Shown: positions 17,351 to 26,989 of the stretch, one piece after another
How positions within the stretch are numbered: position 1 is the stretch's first letter
Layout: each line of letters starts with the position of its first letter
Assembly (NCBI RefSeq): GCF_030140925.1
Contig: NZ_JARBWD010000001.1
Coordinates: forward strand, 2,108,001-2,172,000
Origin: Parerythrobacter aestuarii
GTDB lineage: Bacteria > Pseudomonadota > Alphaproteobacteria > Sphingomonadales > Sphingomonadaceae
DNA length: 64,000 nt
Direction: 5' to 3'
Program-made: the position numbers and the translations under genes
Notes under the pieces: generated by a model
Database searches by the model: none
The model's input: only the letters and a program-made list of their open reading frames with translations
Told to the model about the DNA's origin: nothing

Positions 17351-17716
17351 ATGGCTCTGTACGAGCATATCTTTCTCGCGCGTCAGGATCTGAGCCAGGC
17401 TCAGGTCGACGCGCTGGCGGCTACCGCCACTGAAATTGTCGAGGCCAACGAAGGCAAGGTCACCAAGACCGAAACCTGGGGCCTGAAGAACCTGGCTTAC
17501 AAGATCGACCGCAACCGCAAGGCGCACTTCGTGATGTTGAACATCGAAGGCCCCGGCAGCGTCGTTGCCGAGCTGGAGCGCCAGACGCGCATCAACGAAG
17601 ACGTCATCCGTTACATGACCATCCGTGTCGAAGAGCACGAAGAAGGTCCGAGCGTGATGATGCGCAAGAACGACCGCGACAGCAAGAAGCGTCGCGAACG
17701 CGAGGAGCGCAACTGA
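17351..17716 (+). CDS. rpsF: 30S ribosomal protein S6
   Basis: A 121-residue S6 ([15 protein letters not shown] start; [11 protein letters not shown] in the middle). It binds 16S rRNA as a dimer with S18 in the small-subunit platform. The ATG at 17351 has an AAAGGA ribosome site. First gene of the conserved rpsF-rpsR-rplI operon, with a TGATG overlap into rpsR. The C-terminus is basic and ends REERN, not in glutamates as in E. coli, which matters because a RimK-like enzyme, whose known target is the S6 tail, is encoded about 6 kb away. Confidence 0.97.
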
Positions 17717-17940
17717 TGGCCCGCCCGTTTTTCCGTCGCCGCAAGACTTGCCCGTTCTCGGCCAAGAATGCACCCAAGATCGACTACAAGGACACGCGCC
17801 TGCTGCAGGGCTTCATGTCCGAGCGTGGCAAGATCGTCCCCAGCCGCATCACCGCCGTCAGCGCGAAGAAGCAGCGTGAGCTCGCCAAGGCGATCAAGCG
17901 CGCGCGCCACATCGGCCTGCTGCCCTACATCGTGAAGTAA
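17716..17940 (+). CDS. rpsR: 30S ribosomal protein S18
   Basis: A 74-residue basic protein with the S18 pattern ([38 protein letters not shown]). It pairs with S6 on the 30S platform. The ATG overlaps the rpsF stop by one base (TGATG), so translation is coupled. The single Cys is at the zinc-less position typical of Proteobacteria. Spacing of 12 bases to rplI. Confidence 0.97.
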
Positions 17941-17952
17941 GGAGAAGGCATC

Positions 17953-18597
17953 ATGGATATCATTCTCCTCGAACGCATCGGCAACCTCGGCTCGATCGGT
18001 GACGTTGTTACCGTGAAGGACGGCTACGCCCGCAACTTCCTGCTCCCGCAGAAGAAGGCCCTGCGTGCCAACGAAGCCAACAAGAAGGTCTTCGAAGCCA
18101 ATCGTGAACGCCTCGAGCAGGAAAATGCCGAGAAGCGCAGCGAAGCCGAAAAGCTGGGCGAAAAGGTCGCTGGCACCGAGATCGTCCTGATCCGTGCTTC
18201 GTCCAACGCCGGGCAGCTTTATGGTTCGGTCAACCTGCGTGACGTCGTTGCCGGTCTCGAAGAAAAGGGCCACGCGATCGACAAGAAGCAGGTCGTGATG
18301 GGTCACCCGATCAAGACCATCGGCATGCACGATGTCACCATCGCGCTCCACCCCGAGGTCCACATCACCGTCAAGGCCAATGTCGCCCGTTCGGACGACG
18401 AAGCCGAACTGCAGAGCCAGGGCGTGGACGTGCTCGCCCAGCTGTTCGAAGAAGAGCAGAAGGAAATCGAGGAAGCCGCTGCGGCGACTGCGATTCCCGC
18501 TCAGCTCGAGCCGGGCGAGATCCCCGCTGAACTGCTGGAAGATGGCGCTGAGACTGAAGCCTCTGCCGAAGACGGCGAAGAAACCACCGAAGGCTGA
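17953..18597 (+). CDS. rplI: 50S ribosomal protein L9, with acidic C-terminal extension
   Basis: A 214-residue L9; the family is usually about 150. Residues 1-48 give the N-domain ([29 protein letters not shown]), followed by the long connecting helix and the C-domain to about residue 150. Beyond it lies an extra tail rich in Glu and Ala ([15 protein letters not shown] to ETTEG). Such tails are seen in this order. GGAG precedes the start. It ends the operon; an intrinsic terminator lies 21 bases downstream. Confidence 0.96.
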   Translation: MDIILLERIGNLGSIGDVVTVKDGYARNFLLPQKKALRANEANKKVFEANRERLEQENAEKRSEAEKLGEKVAGTEIVLIRASSNAGQLYGSVNLRDVVAGLEEKGHAIDKKQVVMGHPIKTIGMHDVTIALHPEVHITVKANVARSDDEAELQSQGVDVLAQLFEEEQKEIEEAAAATAIPAQLEPGEIPAELLEDGAETEASAEDGEETTEG

Positions 18598-18618
18598 TTT
18601 ACCTGCCTTTCGGGTTGC

Positions 18619-18654
18619 AAAAAGGGCGTGGCCTATGCGGGCTGCGCCCTTTTT
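18619..18654 (+). terminator. intrinsic terminator after rplI
   Basis: Stem AAAAAGGGCG (18619-18628) pairs with CGCCCTTTTT (18645-18654) around a 16-base loop, and the right arm ends in a T-run. It is the expected end of rpsF-rpsR-rplI. Confidence 0.88.
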
Positions 18655-18728
18655 CTATGCGTGGCACAGACCTGGCGAGCAGGGGTCCGACCGCTTGAAT
18701 TGTCACAAAAAGGCGTTAGGGGCTGGTC

Positions 18729-20171
18729 ATGCAGACTGTTTCCAACATCATCAAAGACCTCCACCGCGTTTTCGATGCGGCAACCATAACCCTGCGCGAA
18801 GACGTGCTCGCCTATGCCAAGGACGGCACCTTGCCTCCTGCTTCGCGCCGCACCGATGGCAGCTATTCCTACCCCGAGTTGCGGCTGCACTTTGCCGGCA
18901 AGGGCAACCCCTCGGACCGCTCGCGGGCATTCGGACGGCTGGAGCAAGCCGGGACTTTCGTCACCACGATCACCCGCCCGGCGCTGTTCGAAAGCTACCT
19001 TACTGAACAACTGGAGCTGATCACCAGCGACTATGACGTGACTCTCGAAGTCACGCGTTCGGACCAGGAAATACCGTTCCCCTACGTCCTCGATGGCGAT
19101 GCCGGGGCCAAGATGGCCGGGATCGCGCCGATGGAACTGGCCGAACATTTTCCCTCGACCGATCTCGCACTGATCGGGGACGAACTGGCCGACGGGCATG
19201 AGATCTTCGACATGGATGGCACGGCCATGCCGCTGTCGCTGTTCGACGGCCTGCGCACCGATTATTCGCTAGCCCGGCTGGCCCATTACACCGGCACACG
19301 GACGGAGGATTTCCAGCACTTCATCCTGTTCACCAACTACCATCGCTATGTCGATGAATTCGTGGACTGGGCAGCGCAGCAGATCGGCAGCGACGGCTAC
19401 ACCGGGCTGACAGGCGCTGGCGGACTCGACATTGGCGAGCGGACCGACAACGCCCGCGAGCAACTGTCCGACACCGCCTGGCGCAAGCACCAGATGCCCG
19501 CCTATCACCTCTTGCGCGGTGACAAGACCGGGATCACGCTGGTCAATATCGGGGTCGGCCCCTCCAACGCCAAGACCATCTGCGATCACCTTGCAGTGCT
19601 GCGTCCGCACAGCTGGCTGATGATCGGCCACTGCGGGGGCCTGCGCTCCAGCCAGAAGATCGGCGATTTCGTGCTTGCTCACGCCTATCTACGCGACGAT
19701 CACGTGCTCGACGCGGTGCTGCCGCCGGAGATCCCGATCCCGCCGATTGCCGAAGTGCAGCAGGCACTGGCCGGTGCGGCGGAGCAAGTCTCGGGCGAGC
19801 AAGGCTCCAACCTCAAGCAGCGTATGCGCACCGGCACCGTCGTCACCACCGACGATCGCAACTGGGAGCTACTCTATTCGTCCAGCGCGATGCGTTTTTC
19901 GCAGAGCCGTGCCATCGCCATCGAGATGGAAAGCGCCACCATCGCCGCGCAGGGTTATCGCTTCCGCGTCCCCTACGGCACGCTGCTGTGCGTGAGCGAC
20001 AAGCCGCTTCACGGCGAGATCAAGCTGCCCGGGCAGGCCAACCAGTTCTATGAAGAAGCCATCGCCGCGCACCTGCAAATGGGCATCGAAGCCTGCAAAC
20101 GCCTGCGCGACGAAGGCGACCGTTTGCACAGTCGCAAGCTGCGCGCCTTCAACGAGCCGCCGTTCCGGTAA
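18729..20171 (+). CDS. amn: AMP nucleosidase
   Basis: A 480-residue AMP nucleosidase, which splits AMP into adenine and ribose 5-phosphate. An N-terminal regulatory domain (to about residue 190) precedes a purine-phosphorylase-like catalytic domain with GVGPSNAKT, MIGHCGGLR, and EMESATIAAQGYRFRVPYG; the last holds the acidic residue that contacts ribose. The length matches the E. coli enzyme. The ATG has AGGGG 6 bases upstream. It stands alone after the ribosomal terminator, so it probably has its own promoter in 18655-18728. Confidence 0.93.
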   Translation: MQTVSNIIKDLHRVFDAATITLREDVLAYAKDGTLPPASRRTDGSYSYPELRLHFAGKGNPSDRSRAFGRLEQAGTFVTTITRPALFESYLTEQLELITSDYDVTLEVTRSDQEIPFPYVLDGDAGAKMAGIAPMELAEHFPSTDLALIGDELADGHEIFDMDGTAMPLSLFDGLRTDYSLARLAHYTGTRTEDFQHFILFTNYHRYVDEFVDWAAQQIGSDGYTGLTGAGGLDIGERTDNAREQLSDTAWRKHQMPAYHLLRGDKTGITLVNIGVGPSNAKTICDHLAVLRPHSWLMIGHCGGLRSSQKIGDFVLAHAYLRDDHVLDAVLPPEIPIPPIAEVQQALAGAAEQVSGEQGSNLKQRMRTGTVVTTDDRNWELLYSSSAMRFSQSRAIAIEMESATIAAQGYRFRVPYGTLLCVSDKPLHGEIKLPGQANQFYEEAIAAHLQMGIEACKRLRDEGDRLHSRKLRAFNEPPFR

Positions 20172-20239
20172 TCGCCGTATTAGTATGTGTTACTTAGCTT
20201 AACGTGATTTAAAGACCTTCCCTGCGACTAGCGCGCTCG

Positions 20240-20575
20240 ATGATATCGATCGATCGCACTCAAGACGCGCGGCCGTGGCCTGTGCGCCTGTTCGGGCTTG
20301 GCCAGCTGGCGCTGTGCACAGCGGCGATCGGCTCGCTTCTCCTCACGCCGCCTGCGCAAGGGCAGATGGCGCTTTACCCGGTCACGGAAGCCGGCAAGCA
20401 CGAGCTTGCGCGGATCGCTACTTCCGACGGCCGCTCCATCATCTCCATGGCACCTATTTCGGGCGGGCTGGTCATCCAGGGCCAGCGCCCGGATTGGATC
20501 CCCCTCCTGCTCGACCATGGAATCCTCGCCCTCGCCGTCCAGGACAGCGGCTGCATCGGAATTCAAACCACATGA
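20240..20575 (+). CDS. small exported hypothetical protein coupled to a chemoreceptor
   Basis: A 111-residue protein I do not recognise. Residues about 15-42 look like a signal peptide ([20 protein letters not shown], then PPAQG/Q), leaving about 70 periplasmic residues. Its stop overlaps the start of the chemoreceptor gene (ATGA), so the two are translated together. The 68-base gap upstream is AT-rich and probably holds the promoter for both. No clear ribosome site is seen. A role as a periplasmic partner or ligand-sensing part of the receptor is inference. Confidence 0.6.
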   Translation: MISIDRTQDARPWPVRLFGLGQLALCTAAIGSLLLTPPAQGQMALYPVTEAGKHELARIATSDGRSIISMAPISGGLVIQGQRPDWIPLLLDHGILALAVQDSGCIGIQTT

Positions 20576-22053
20576 CCAACGAACTCGATCGCTTGCGCCA
20601 ACAAGGCGTGAAGTGGATCACTCTGGGCGGCTGGGGCGCGACCTTCGCCATAGGCTTGCTGAGCGTGCCGATGGGCCGCCAGGCGCTGGTCGCCTGCGGG
20701 ATCAGCGCACTGCTCAACCTGCTTCCTACGCTGGCTACCCTGACGAAGCGCGCCGATGTATCCGCTCGCTATGCGGTTGCCTTGATGGCGGCGCTACAAC
20801 CTGCCTTGCTGCTCTACGCCATGCGCGGGGCGGAGTGGCAGATCGACATGCACATGTATTTCTTCGTCGGGCTCGCGGTGCTCACGATCCTGTGCGACCC
20901 GCGTCCGATCCTGCTGGCGGCAGCGACCATCGCCGCGCACCACTTGCTGTTGGCATTTCTTTCGCCGACCTGGGTCTTCTCCGGTGGAGGCGGGATCGAA
21001 CGCGTTCTGGTGCACGCGCTCGCTGTTGTGCTCCAGGCCGGGGCGCTATCTTACCTTGCGATGCATCTTGGCTCGGTCCTGTCGAGACTGGGCCAGGCAG
21101 TAGTCGAAAGCGAACGTGCCAAGGTCGAAGCGACCGATGCCCTGCGGCAGGCCGACCAGGAACGCGCCGCTCGCGTGCAAGCCGAGCTCGAACAGGCTGA
21201 AAGTCGACGGGCGGATATGCTCCGCATTGCACAGGAGTTCGAATCATCGGTCGCTGAGCTGACAGCTTCGGTTGCGAAGAGCGCCGAGGAACTCGACCGC
21301 GCCATGGACACGCTTGACGAGACCGTGAAGGACACGGGCCGTGAAGCGAGTGAAGTCGCCGCATCGGCGTCGCAGGTTTCCAATGCCGCCGGGCATGTCG
21401 CCCACGGCGTAACCAAGCTCTCGCACTCGATCAGCAATATCGCGGTGACAGCGGGCCAGCAGGATACATTGGCCAGCACTGCGGGTGCACGCTCGACCTC
21501 TGGCGTCGCAGCAGTCGGCAGCCTTTCAGGCCATTCCATGACCATCGGCGAAGCAACCAAGTCCATCGCCAGCGTCGCCGCCAAGACCAATTTGCTAGCG
21601 CTCAACGCCGCCATCGAAGCCGCTTCGGCAGGCGATGCCGGGCGCGGGTTTGCGGTAGTGGCGCAGGAAGTCAAGGACCTGGCCAACCAGGCCGCGCGTG
21701 CGACCGACCAGATCGACGAGCTTCTCTCAGGCGTGCAATCGGGCACGCTGGAAGCGGAAACGAGCTTTGCCGAGCTGAGCGAGACCATTGCCGAAGTTGC
21801 CCGCTCTGCCGCCGCGATCAAGAACGACGTCGACAGCCAGCGCTCGGTTGCCGCCAGCATCGAAAGCAACGCCAGCGAAACCGCGCAGGGGACCGACGAA
21901 ATGGCCCGCCGCAGTGCGTCCCTGGCTCAGAACGCCAGCACGACCGAGAAGCTGTTCAGCGACACGCGCGGAACGGTGAAAGGCCTGCTGGAGAACATCC
22001 GCTCGCTGGAAAGCTCGGCCAACCGCTTTGTGGCGAACATCAAGGTCGCTTGA
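20572..22053 (+). CDS. methyl-accepting chemotaxis protein without periplasmic ligand domain
   Basis: A 493-residue receptor. The first 165 residues hold about six membrane helices with only short loops, including His94 and His123-His124 ([11 protein letters not shown]) near the membrane faces. A coiled coil follows from about 175, then the MCP signalling hairpin tip at about 331-380 ([18 protein letters not shown], then [15 protein letters not shown]). No HAMP domain is obvious. It would signal to CheA/CheW, but no che gene is nearby. Its start overlaps the stop of the 111-residue exported protein, suggesting a two-part sensor. The ligand is unknown. Confidence 0.85.
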   Translation: MTNELDRLRQQGVKWITLGGWGATFAIGLLSVPMGRQALVACGISALLNLLPTLATLTKRADVSARYAVALMAALQPALLLYAMRGAEWQIDMHMYFFVGLAVLTILCDPRPILLAAATIAAHHLLLAFLSPTWVFSGGGGIERVLVHALAVVLQAGALSYLAMHLGSVLSRLGQAVVESERAKVEATDALRQADQERAARVQAELEQAESRRADMLRIAQEFESSVAELTASVAKSAEELDRAMDTLDETVKDTGREASEVAASASQVSNAAGHVAHGVTKLSHSISNIAVTAGQQDTLASTAGARSTSGVAAVGSLSGHSMTIGEATKSIASVAAKTNLLALNAAIEAASAGDAGRGFAVVAQEVKDLANQAARATDQIDELLSGVQSGTLEAETSFAELSETIAEVARSAAAIKNDVDSQRSVAASIESNASETAQGTDEMARRSASLAQNASTTEKLFSDTRGTVKGLLENIRSLESSANRFVANIKVA

Positions 22054-22091
22054 GCGCTTGCCATTGTCATCCGGCTGGCTAGGCTTTCAGG

Positions 22092-22862
22092 ATGACCGAT
22101 ACACCCAACCGCTCCCGCTCGATCGCCGGGCGTGTCGCCATCGTTACCGGGGCCGCCAGCGGTATGGGCCGCGCGACGGCCAAGCTCTTTGCAGCCGAGG
22201 GCGCGAGGGTGGCGGTGACCGATCTCGACCTTGCCGCCTGCGAGGCGGTCGCGGCGGAGTGTGGCGAAGGCGCGCGGGCCTATGCGCTCGATGTGGCGGA
22301 CAAGCATGCAATTGCGCGGGTCGTCGCGCAGATCGCCGAGGACTTTGGACGCGTCGACATCCTCGTCAACAATGCCGGGGTTTCGAGCTTCTGCGCGCTT
22401 GATGACGAGGAATATGACGACACCTTCGCCCGCGCGCTGGCAGTGATGCTGACCGCGCATCAGCGCATGGTTCGCGCTGCCCTGCCGCACCTGCGCAAGA
22501 GCGACGCGGCCAGAATCGTCAATATCGCCAGCACCGAAGGCCTGGGCGCGACGCCCGGCGACACGCCCTATGTCGCGGCCAAGACCGGGGTGACGGGCCT
22601 GACCCGCGGCCTCGCGGTCGATCTCGGCCCGGAAGGCATCACCTGCAACTGCATCTGTCCCGGCCCGATCAGCACCGCGATGACGAAGGGCGTGCCCGAC
22701 GAGCACAAGGTGATCTTCGCCAAGCGCCGCACTGCCCTCAAACGCTACGGCGAACCGGAAGAAGTGGCGCATATGACGCTGTCACTGGTGCTCCCGGCGG
22801 CCAGTTACATCACCGGCGCAGTGATCCCCGTCGATGGCGGGCTGATGGCGCGGAATGCTTGA
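22092..22862 (+). CDS. short-chain dehydrogenase/reductase
   Basis: A 256-residue classical SDR: cofactor loop TGAASGMG (19-26), NNAG near 97, catalytic Ser in NIASTEG, and YVAAKTG with the Tyr and Lys. VTDLD after the second strand suggests NAD rather than NADP. It reads like a hydroxy-compound dehydrogenase but the substrate is not visible. It begins 38 bases after the chemoreceptor; a link is not implied. A family D repeat follows. Confidence 0.85.
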   Translation: MTDTPNRSRSIAGRVAIVTGAASGMGRATAKLFAAEGARVAVTDLDLAACEAVAAECGEGARAYALDVADKHAIARVVAQIAEDFGRVDILVNNAGVSSFCALDDEEYDDTFARALAVMLTAHQRMVRAALPHLRKSDAARIVNIASTEGLGATPGDTPYVAAKTGVTGLTRGLAVDLGPEGITCNCICPGPISTAMTKGVPDEHKVIFAKRRTALKRYGEPEEVAHMTLSLVLPAASYITGAVIPVDGGLMARNA

Positions 22863-22890
22863 GGGGTCGCTAGTCGGCCCTATACTCACT

Positions 22891-22981
22891 CGTCATGCTG
22901 AACTCGTTTCAGCATCCATTCGTCAGCCCGCACCGCCTACGAAGGTGGAGAGATGGACCCTGAAACAAGTTCAGGGTGACG
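22891..22981. repeat. paired-hairpin repeat, family D
   Basis: Two half-elements with complementary ends (CGTCA / TGACG). Left hairpin 22895-22915 has stem ATGCTGAA/TTCAGCAT; right hairpin about 22957-22977 has ACCCTGAA/TTCAGGGT: the outer pairs differ between halves yet remain paired. It sits between two convergent genes, and its right end (22971-22981) is part of the lipoprotein gene, including the TGA stop codon on the minus strand. Confidence 0.85.
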
Positions 22982-23510
22982 GCTTTTCGGTAGTCGCTCG
23001 ATAATCGTAATAGTCGATGCCCAGCAGAGAGGGCGCTGTAGTCAGGTGATCGATCGCCTCAGCTTTCGCCTCAGGATCGCATCCGAGATCGATCCGTAGC
23101 CTGTCTGTCTTCAAGGGACTGCGCCATTCAATCAGCACGTCGCCTAGATGCGGGACCTCCACAACGCATTCAGCAGTATTAGCACTCCAACCTTCTCGGG
23201 CTGTCCAAAACCTGTCCAAGCGGTCCTTGAATGCGGACAATTGGTCATTCGAGACCTGAACCGTGGAGAGTTGTGTCTTCCAATTGCGATAACGGCCCGC
23301 CCAATGGCCATCTTCGATCAAGACCTTGCCATCATCGTGAACATAGAGAGTACGTTTGTCACACCTCCCGCAATAGGGTCCGCCACTTGAAATTGAAAAG
23401 ACAATCTGAGTCTCGGCGTTCGATGCCGAGAAAGCCTCATAGCCCTCCCCTCCACAAGATGCAGAAAGAAAAGCCAGCAACAACGCGGGTGGTAAAGTGC
23501 GCGATCTCAC
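22971..23510 (-). CDS. putative lipoprotein, DUF6438-like
   Basis: A 179-residue protein with a lipoprotein signal peptide (LLAFLSASC, acylated Cys19). The mature part has a CGRC pair (Cys47, Cys50) followed by [16 protein letters not shown], which resembles the DUF6438 domain; this match is by eye. The start is GTG at 23510, overlapping the rimK stop (GTGA), so it is the last gene of the rimK operon. G+C is clearly lower than in neighbours. Its last codons and stop lie in a family D repeat, suggesting the insertion shortened or re-ended the reading frame. Confidence 0.65.
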   Translation of the reverse strand: MRSRTLPPALLLAFLSASCGGEGYEAFSASNAETQIVFSISSGGPYCGRCDKRTLYVHDDGKVLIEDGHWAGRYRNWKTQLSTVQVSNDQLSAFKDRLDRFWTAREGWSANTAECVVEVPHLGDVLIEWRSPLKTDRLRIDLGCDPEAKAEAIDHLTTAPSLLGIDYYDYRATTEKPSP

Positions 23511-24412
23511 CCCTTACCCTTGGTCTTCGTCTTCCCCGCCTTCGCGTTGGCGGCGATGTAGTCGATGATCATCCCCGCAATATCCTTGCCGGTGGCGTTC
23601 TCGATGCCTTCCAACCCCGGTGACGAATTCACCTCCATGATCACCGGGCCGTGATTGCTGCGCAGCATGTCGACGCCACAGACGTTGAGGCCCATGTGCT
23701 TGGCGGCGCGGACGGCGGTGCTGCGTTCTTCCGGCGTGATCTTGATCAGCTGCGCGCTGCCGCCGCGATGGAGGTTGCTACGGAAATCGTCGGGCGCGCC
23801 GGTGCGCTTCATGGCCGCGACAACCTTGCCGCCGACCACCAGCGCGCGGATGTCTGTCCCGCCGGCTTCCTTGATGAACTCCTGCACCAGGATGTTGACG
23901 TTGGCCCCGCGGAAGGCCTCGATCACGGACTTGGCGCTCGACATGGTCTCCGCAAGCACGACCCCGATGCCCTGTGTCCCCTCCAGCAGCTTGATCACCA
24001 CCGGCGGGCCGTTGACCGCCTTGATGATCTCCTCGGCCGCCTTGGGATCGTTGGCATAGGCGGTCAGCGGCAGGCCGAGCCCGTGCTTGGCGAGGATCTG
24101 CATGCTGCGCAGCTTGTCGCGGCTACGGCCGATGGCGACGCTTTCGTTAAGCGGCCACACCCCGCCCATTTCGAACTGGCGCAGCACGGCGAGGCCATAG
24201 TTGGTAATCGACGCACCGATGCGCGGGATCACAGCGTCATATTTGGGCACCGTCTGCCCGTTGTAGCTCAGCGTCGGACGATGGCTGGCAATATTGACCG
24301 TGCAGCGGGTCGTGTTGAGGATATCGAACTCGTGGCCGCGCTCCTCCGCCGCTTCCTTCAAGCGCTTGTGCGAATAAAGGTTCGGGTTGCGAGCCAGCAT
24401 GGCGATTTTCAT
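23507..24412 (-). CDS. rimK: RimK-type ATP-grasp glutamate ligase
   Basis: A 301-residue ATP-grasp ligase ([20 protein letters not shown] start; [16 protein letters not shown] phosphate loop; [35 protein letters not shown] magnesium site). RimK adds glutamates to the C-terminus of ribosomal protein S6 in E. coli; relatives make poly-glutamate or modify other carriers. The ATG overlaps the protease stop (ATGA), so the two are coupled. Here S6 does not end in Glu, so the true target could be another protein. Confidence 0.9.
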   Translation of the reverse strand: MKIAMLARNPNLYSHKRLKEAAEERGHEFDILNTTRCTVNIASHRPTLSYNGQTVPKYDAVIPRIGASITNYGLAVLRQFEMGGVWPLNESVAIGRSRDKLRSMQILAKHGLGLPLTAYANDPKAAEEIIKAVNGPPVVIKLLEGTQGIGVVLAETMSSAKSVIEAFRGANVNILVQEFIKEAGGTDIRALVVGGKVVAAMKRTGAPDDFRSNLHRGGSAQLIKITPEERSTAVRAAKHMGLNVCGVDMLRSNHGPVIMEVNSSPGLEGIENATGKDIAGMIIDYIAANAKAGKTKTKGKG

Positions 24413-24870
24413 TTGAGTATCCTTTGGCACTCTGCGGCGCTCGACTGGAGATAGGATCGGCCCGAATCCACGAGGAACCGGCGGCGCAGGGCCGTCCTGC
24501 CGATGAGAATTGGAAATTTCATGTCGCTGCGGTCGGCGAGGCTGAATTCCGCCTTGAAGCGAAGCTCGCCGAGTTCAAGCGTGGTGCGGATGATGAAGCG
24601 CTCCTGCGCTTCACCGTTGGAACTGGTGACGATGCGCTTGTCGGCACGGGGGGCTTCGACGGTAACCGGCTCGCTCCGCCCTTCGCCGATGTCGAGGAGG
24701 AAGCGGACCCAGCGATGTCCGTCGCGGTCGAACCGCTCGATTTCCAGCGCGTGCAACGAGGAAGTGCGCGCGCCGGTGTCGATCTTGGCCGGAATCCGGG
24801 CCTCGGTCAGGTCCGGCAACGCGACCATTTCACGCCACCCGACAATGGGGAGCGCAGGTTTATTCGTCAC
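24409..24870 (-). CDS. RimB-like retropepsin aspartic protease
   Basis: A 153-residue single-domain aspartic protease with DTGA at 31-34 ([13 protein letters not shown]), [19 protein letters not shown], and [10 protein letters not shown] near the C-terminus. This is the family often labelled ATP-dependent zinc protease and found beside RimK; in Pseudomonas the RimB member trims the glutamates RimK adds. It starts at GTG 24870 with an AAGG site, overlapping the beta-propeller gene by 11 bases, and ends in an ATGA overlap with rimK. Function by family and context is fairly firm. Confidence 0.85.
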   Translation of the reverse strand: MTNKPALPIVGWREMVALPDLTEARIPAKIDTGARTSSLHALEIERFDRDGHRWVRFLLDIGEGRSEPVTVEAPRADKRIVTSSNGEAQERFIIRTTLELGELRFKAEFSLADRSDMKFPILIGRTALRRRFLVDSGRSYLQSSAAECQRILK

Positions 24871-25948
24871 CGCTGCCTTCGCTCTCAGGAAGCGCAACCA
24901 CCGCCAGCCCGTCACCATCTTCGCCGACCAAGAAGTGGCGCAGGACCTTGCCGCCGGCATAGTCGACTTCGGCTACGGTATTGCTGCCGGTCTCAGCGAC
25001 ATAGATGCGGCTGCCGTCGTCGGACCACAGCACTGTGACCTGGAAGCGTTGCTCGGCCTGCCCCGGCCCGCCGACCTTGATCGTGCGGGTCAGTTCGCCG
25101 GAGGCCAGCTCGATCACCGACAGCGTCGCATCTTCCAGGTTGGATGTGATCGCGACATCGCCTTGCGGACGGATCGCCAGCCGCAGCGGGAAGCGCCCGG
25201 TCTCAAGTCGCTTGCGCACCTCCAGCGTCGCCGGGTCGAGCTCGAATGCCTCGTTAGACCCGCGCGCAGACACCCACAGCGCGGTCCCATCGGGCGACAA
25301 GGAAATCCCCTCGGGCTCTTCCCCCATCGGCACTGAGAGCGGAGGGCTGTCACCGGCGAGATCGATGCGTGTCACTGTGCCCGACCCCATGTCGACGGTC
25401 CATGCCGCGCTGCCATCGGGGGCAACGGTGAGCATATGCGTGCCCTTCTTGTTAGTCTTGAATTCAGCCAGCACGGGCGCTTCGCCGAGCGGGTCCTCTA
25501 CCCGGACCATCGCTTCCCGCCCTTCAGCGGTGGCGTAGAGATTGCCGTTGGCGTGCCAGACGATGCCGTGCGGCCGCGCGCCTTCGCCAAGCTCGATCTC
25601 CTTGACCACGACCAGATCGGCGGTGCGCAGGATCGTGATCGAGCGCCCGCCATAGCAGCCCAGCGCGACATGCCGGCCGTCTGGCGATACAGCCAGTTCA
25701 TGCGGGGTCGTGCAGCTGTCGACACGCTGCACTTCCTCGCCTGTCGCGAGGTCAACCTTGCTCAGCGTGTCTTCGCCCTTGTTGGTGACAAACAGGACTT
25801 GCCCCTCCATCGCTCCATCGGCGACAACTTCGGGTGGCGGCAGGTCGGCGGCCGCAGGCGAGCAACCTGCCAGCCACAACGCCGGGGCGGCCAGCCGCAG
25901 CATGGTCTTGCCAACATGGGCATTCCTGGATGCGGGAAATGATGTCAT
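24860..25948 (-). CDS. YncE-like beta-propeller lipoprotein
   Basis: A 362-residue protein with a lipoprotein-type signal (LAAPALWLAGC) and repeated blades such as PHELAVSPDGRHVALG, PHGIVWHANGNLYATA and PEGISLSPDGTALWVS, the pattern of YncE/lactonase-like seven-blade propellers. ATG at 25948 is chosen for its AAAGGA site; ATG at 25903 also leaves a signal peptide. It leads an overlapping operon with the RimB-like protease, rimK and a second lipoprotein. The ligand or enzyme activity is unknown; why an envelope propeller is coupled to a ribosome-modifying pair is unclear. Confidence 0.8.
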   Translation of the reverse strand: MTSFPASRNAHVGKTMLRLAAPALWLAGCSPAAADLPPPEVVADGAMEGQVLFVTNKGEDTLSKVDLATGEEVQRVDSCTTPHELAVSPDGRHVALGCYGGRSITILRTADLVVVKEIELGEGARPHGIVWHANGNLYATAEGREAMVRVEDPLGEAPVLAEFKTNKKGTHMLTVAPDGSAAWTVDMGSGTVTRIDLAGDSPPLSVPMGEEPEGISLSPDGTALWVSARGSNEAFELDPATLEVRKRLETGRFPLRLAIRPQGDVAITSNLEDATLSVIELASGELTRTIKVGGPGQAEQRFQVTVLWSDDGSRIYVAETGSNTVAEVDYAGGKVLRHFLVGEDGDGLAVVALPESEGSGDE

Positions 25949-25999
25949 GCAAAATCCTTTAGCAGCATCGATACACAACCGAAACGGCGCGCGCGGCGA

Positions 26000-26989
26000 T
26001 CACTTGGCCTTGCGATATTCCTCGCGGAAGAGCTTCCTGGGTCGCTTGCGGCACCCCTCGATAGTCTTCGCGAACTTGCCGTTCCAGCGCTCCATCCGGT
26101 CCTTGAATCCCTTGGTGTCGCCGGATTTGCTGATGGCGACGAGGAATTCGGCACCGATCAGCATCTTGCGCAAATCGTAGTCGTCTGGATCGGCTTCAGG
26201 AAAGGCACTGCGCCACCAGTCGTACTCTTTGATGAACGCTTCGCAGCGATAGGTCTCGATCCCGCTCAGATAGCTGCCGCCATCCTTGCCCTGGCCGAAG
26301 TCCAGCGCGAAAACGACATCATAAGAGGCCGGTTCTCCCTGCAGATCGAAGGGCGCAGCATAGCGCCACCCCTTGACGGCTTCGAGCGCCGCCGCATCGA
26401 GGATCGTTGAACGGCTGCTGGCGGACACTTCTGCATTGCCGATGCTGCCATCGGGCATGATCGTGCCGGCGATACGGACGGCTCCATGGTGACCGAGCGC
26501 CTTGGCCTCTTCAGGCATCGCCGGCTGGCCGCCTTCGAGACGGTCGGGAAACTTGCCGATAAACCACGAAAACTTGGCCAGGCTGGGAACGGCTTCCCCA
26601 TCCTTTCGGCCGGCCCACAGCTTCCATCCGGCAAGCGCCTCGAGGATCTTCGCGTCGAGTTCGGTATCGCCGCTGCCGAGTAAAAGCTCGGGCTCGGCAA
26701 TGGCCCCTTCGCGTGTCACGATCGCCTGAGCTTTCACCCGCTGCCCGCGCCCTTGTTCAGCGTAGGCTTTGGCCTCGGGAAATTCGGCGGGGTCGTCTCC
26801 CGATCGGTATCGCGGCGGGGTCTCCAGCAGGCTGAGTTCCGTGACGACAACTTCGTCATCATAGCGCAACGATTCCGTGTCGGGCATGGCCTCTGACAGA
26901 GGCTCCGAAGAGGGGGCCTCTTGGGCCAGGACCGGGAACGACAGGGACGAAGCAGCCAGCAGCGCGACCCACACAGCCTGCCTCACCAT
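26000..26989 (-). CDS. periplasmic protein with two TonB-C-like domains
   Basis: A 329-residue protein with a cleavable signal (LLAASSLSFPVLA/Q). Two segments resemble the TonB C-terminal domain: about 75-125 (AIVTREGAIAEPELLLGSGD, AGWKLWAG) and about 145-205 (RIAGTIMPDGSIGNAEVSAS, AVKGWRYAAPFD). True TonB is anchored in the inner membrane; this one appears released to the periplasm. Its start overlaps the M2 peptidase stop by 7 bases, so the pair is one operon. A last domain of about 90 residues is unassigned. Role unknown. Confidence 0.65.
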   Translation of the reverse strand: MVRQAVWVALLAASSLSFPVLAQEAPSSEPLSEAMPDTESLRYDDEVVVTELSLLETPPRYRSGDDPAEFPEAKAYAEQGRGQRVKAQAIVTREGAIAEPELLLGSGDTELDAKILEALAGWKLWAGRKDGEAVPSLAKFSWFIGKFPDRLEGGQPAMPEEAKALGHHGAVRIAGTIMPDGSIGNAEVSASSRSTILDAAALEAVKGWRYAAPFDLQGEPASYDVVFALDFGQGKDGGSYLSGIETYRCEAFIKEYDWWRSAFPEADPDDYDLRKMLIGAEFLVAISKSGDTKGFKDRMERWNGKFAKTIEGCRKRPRKLFREEYRKAK

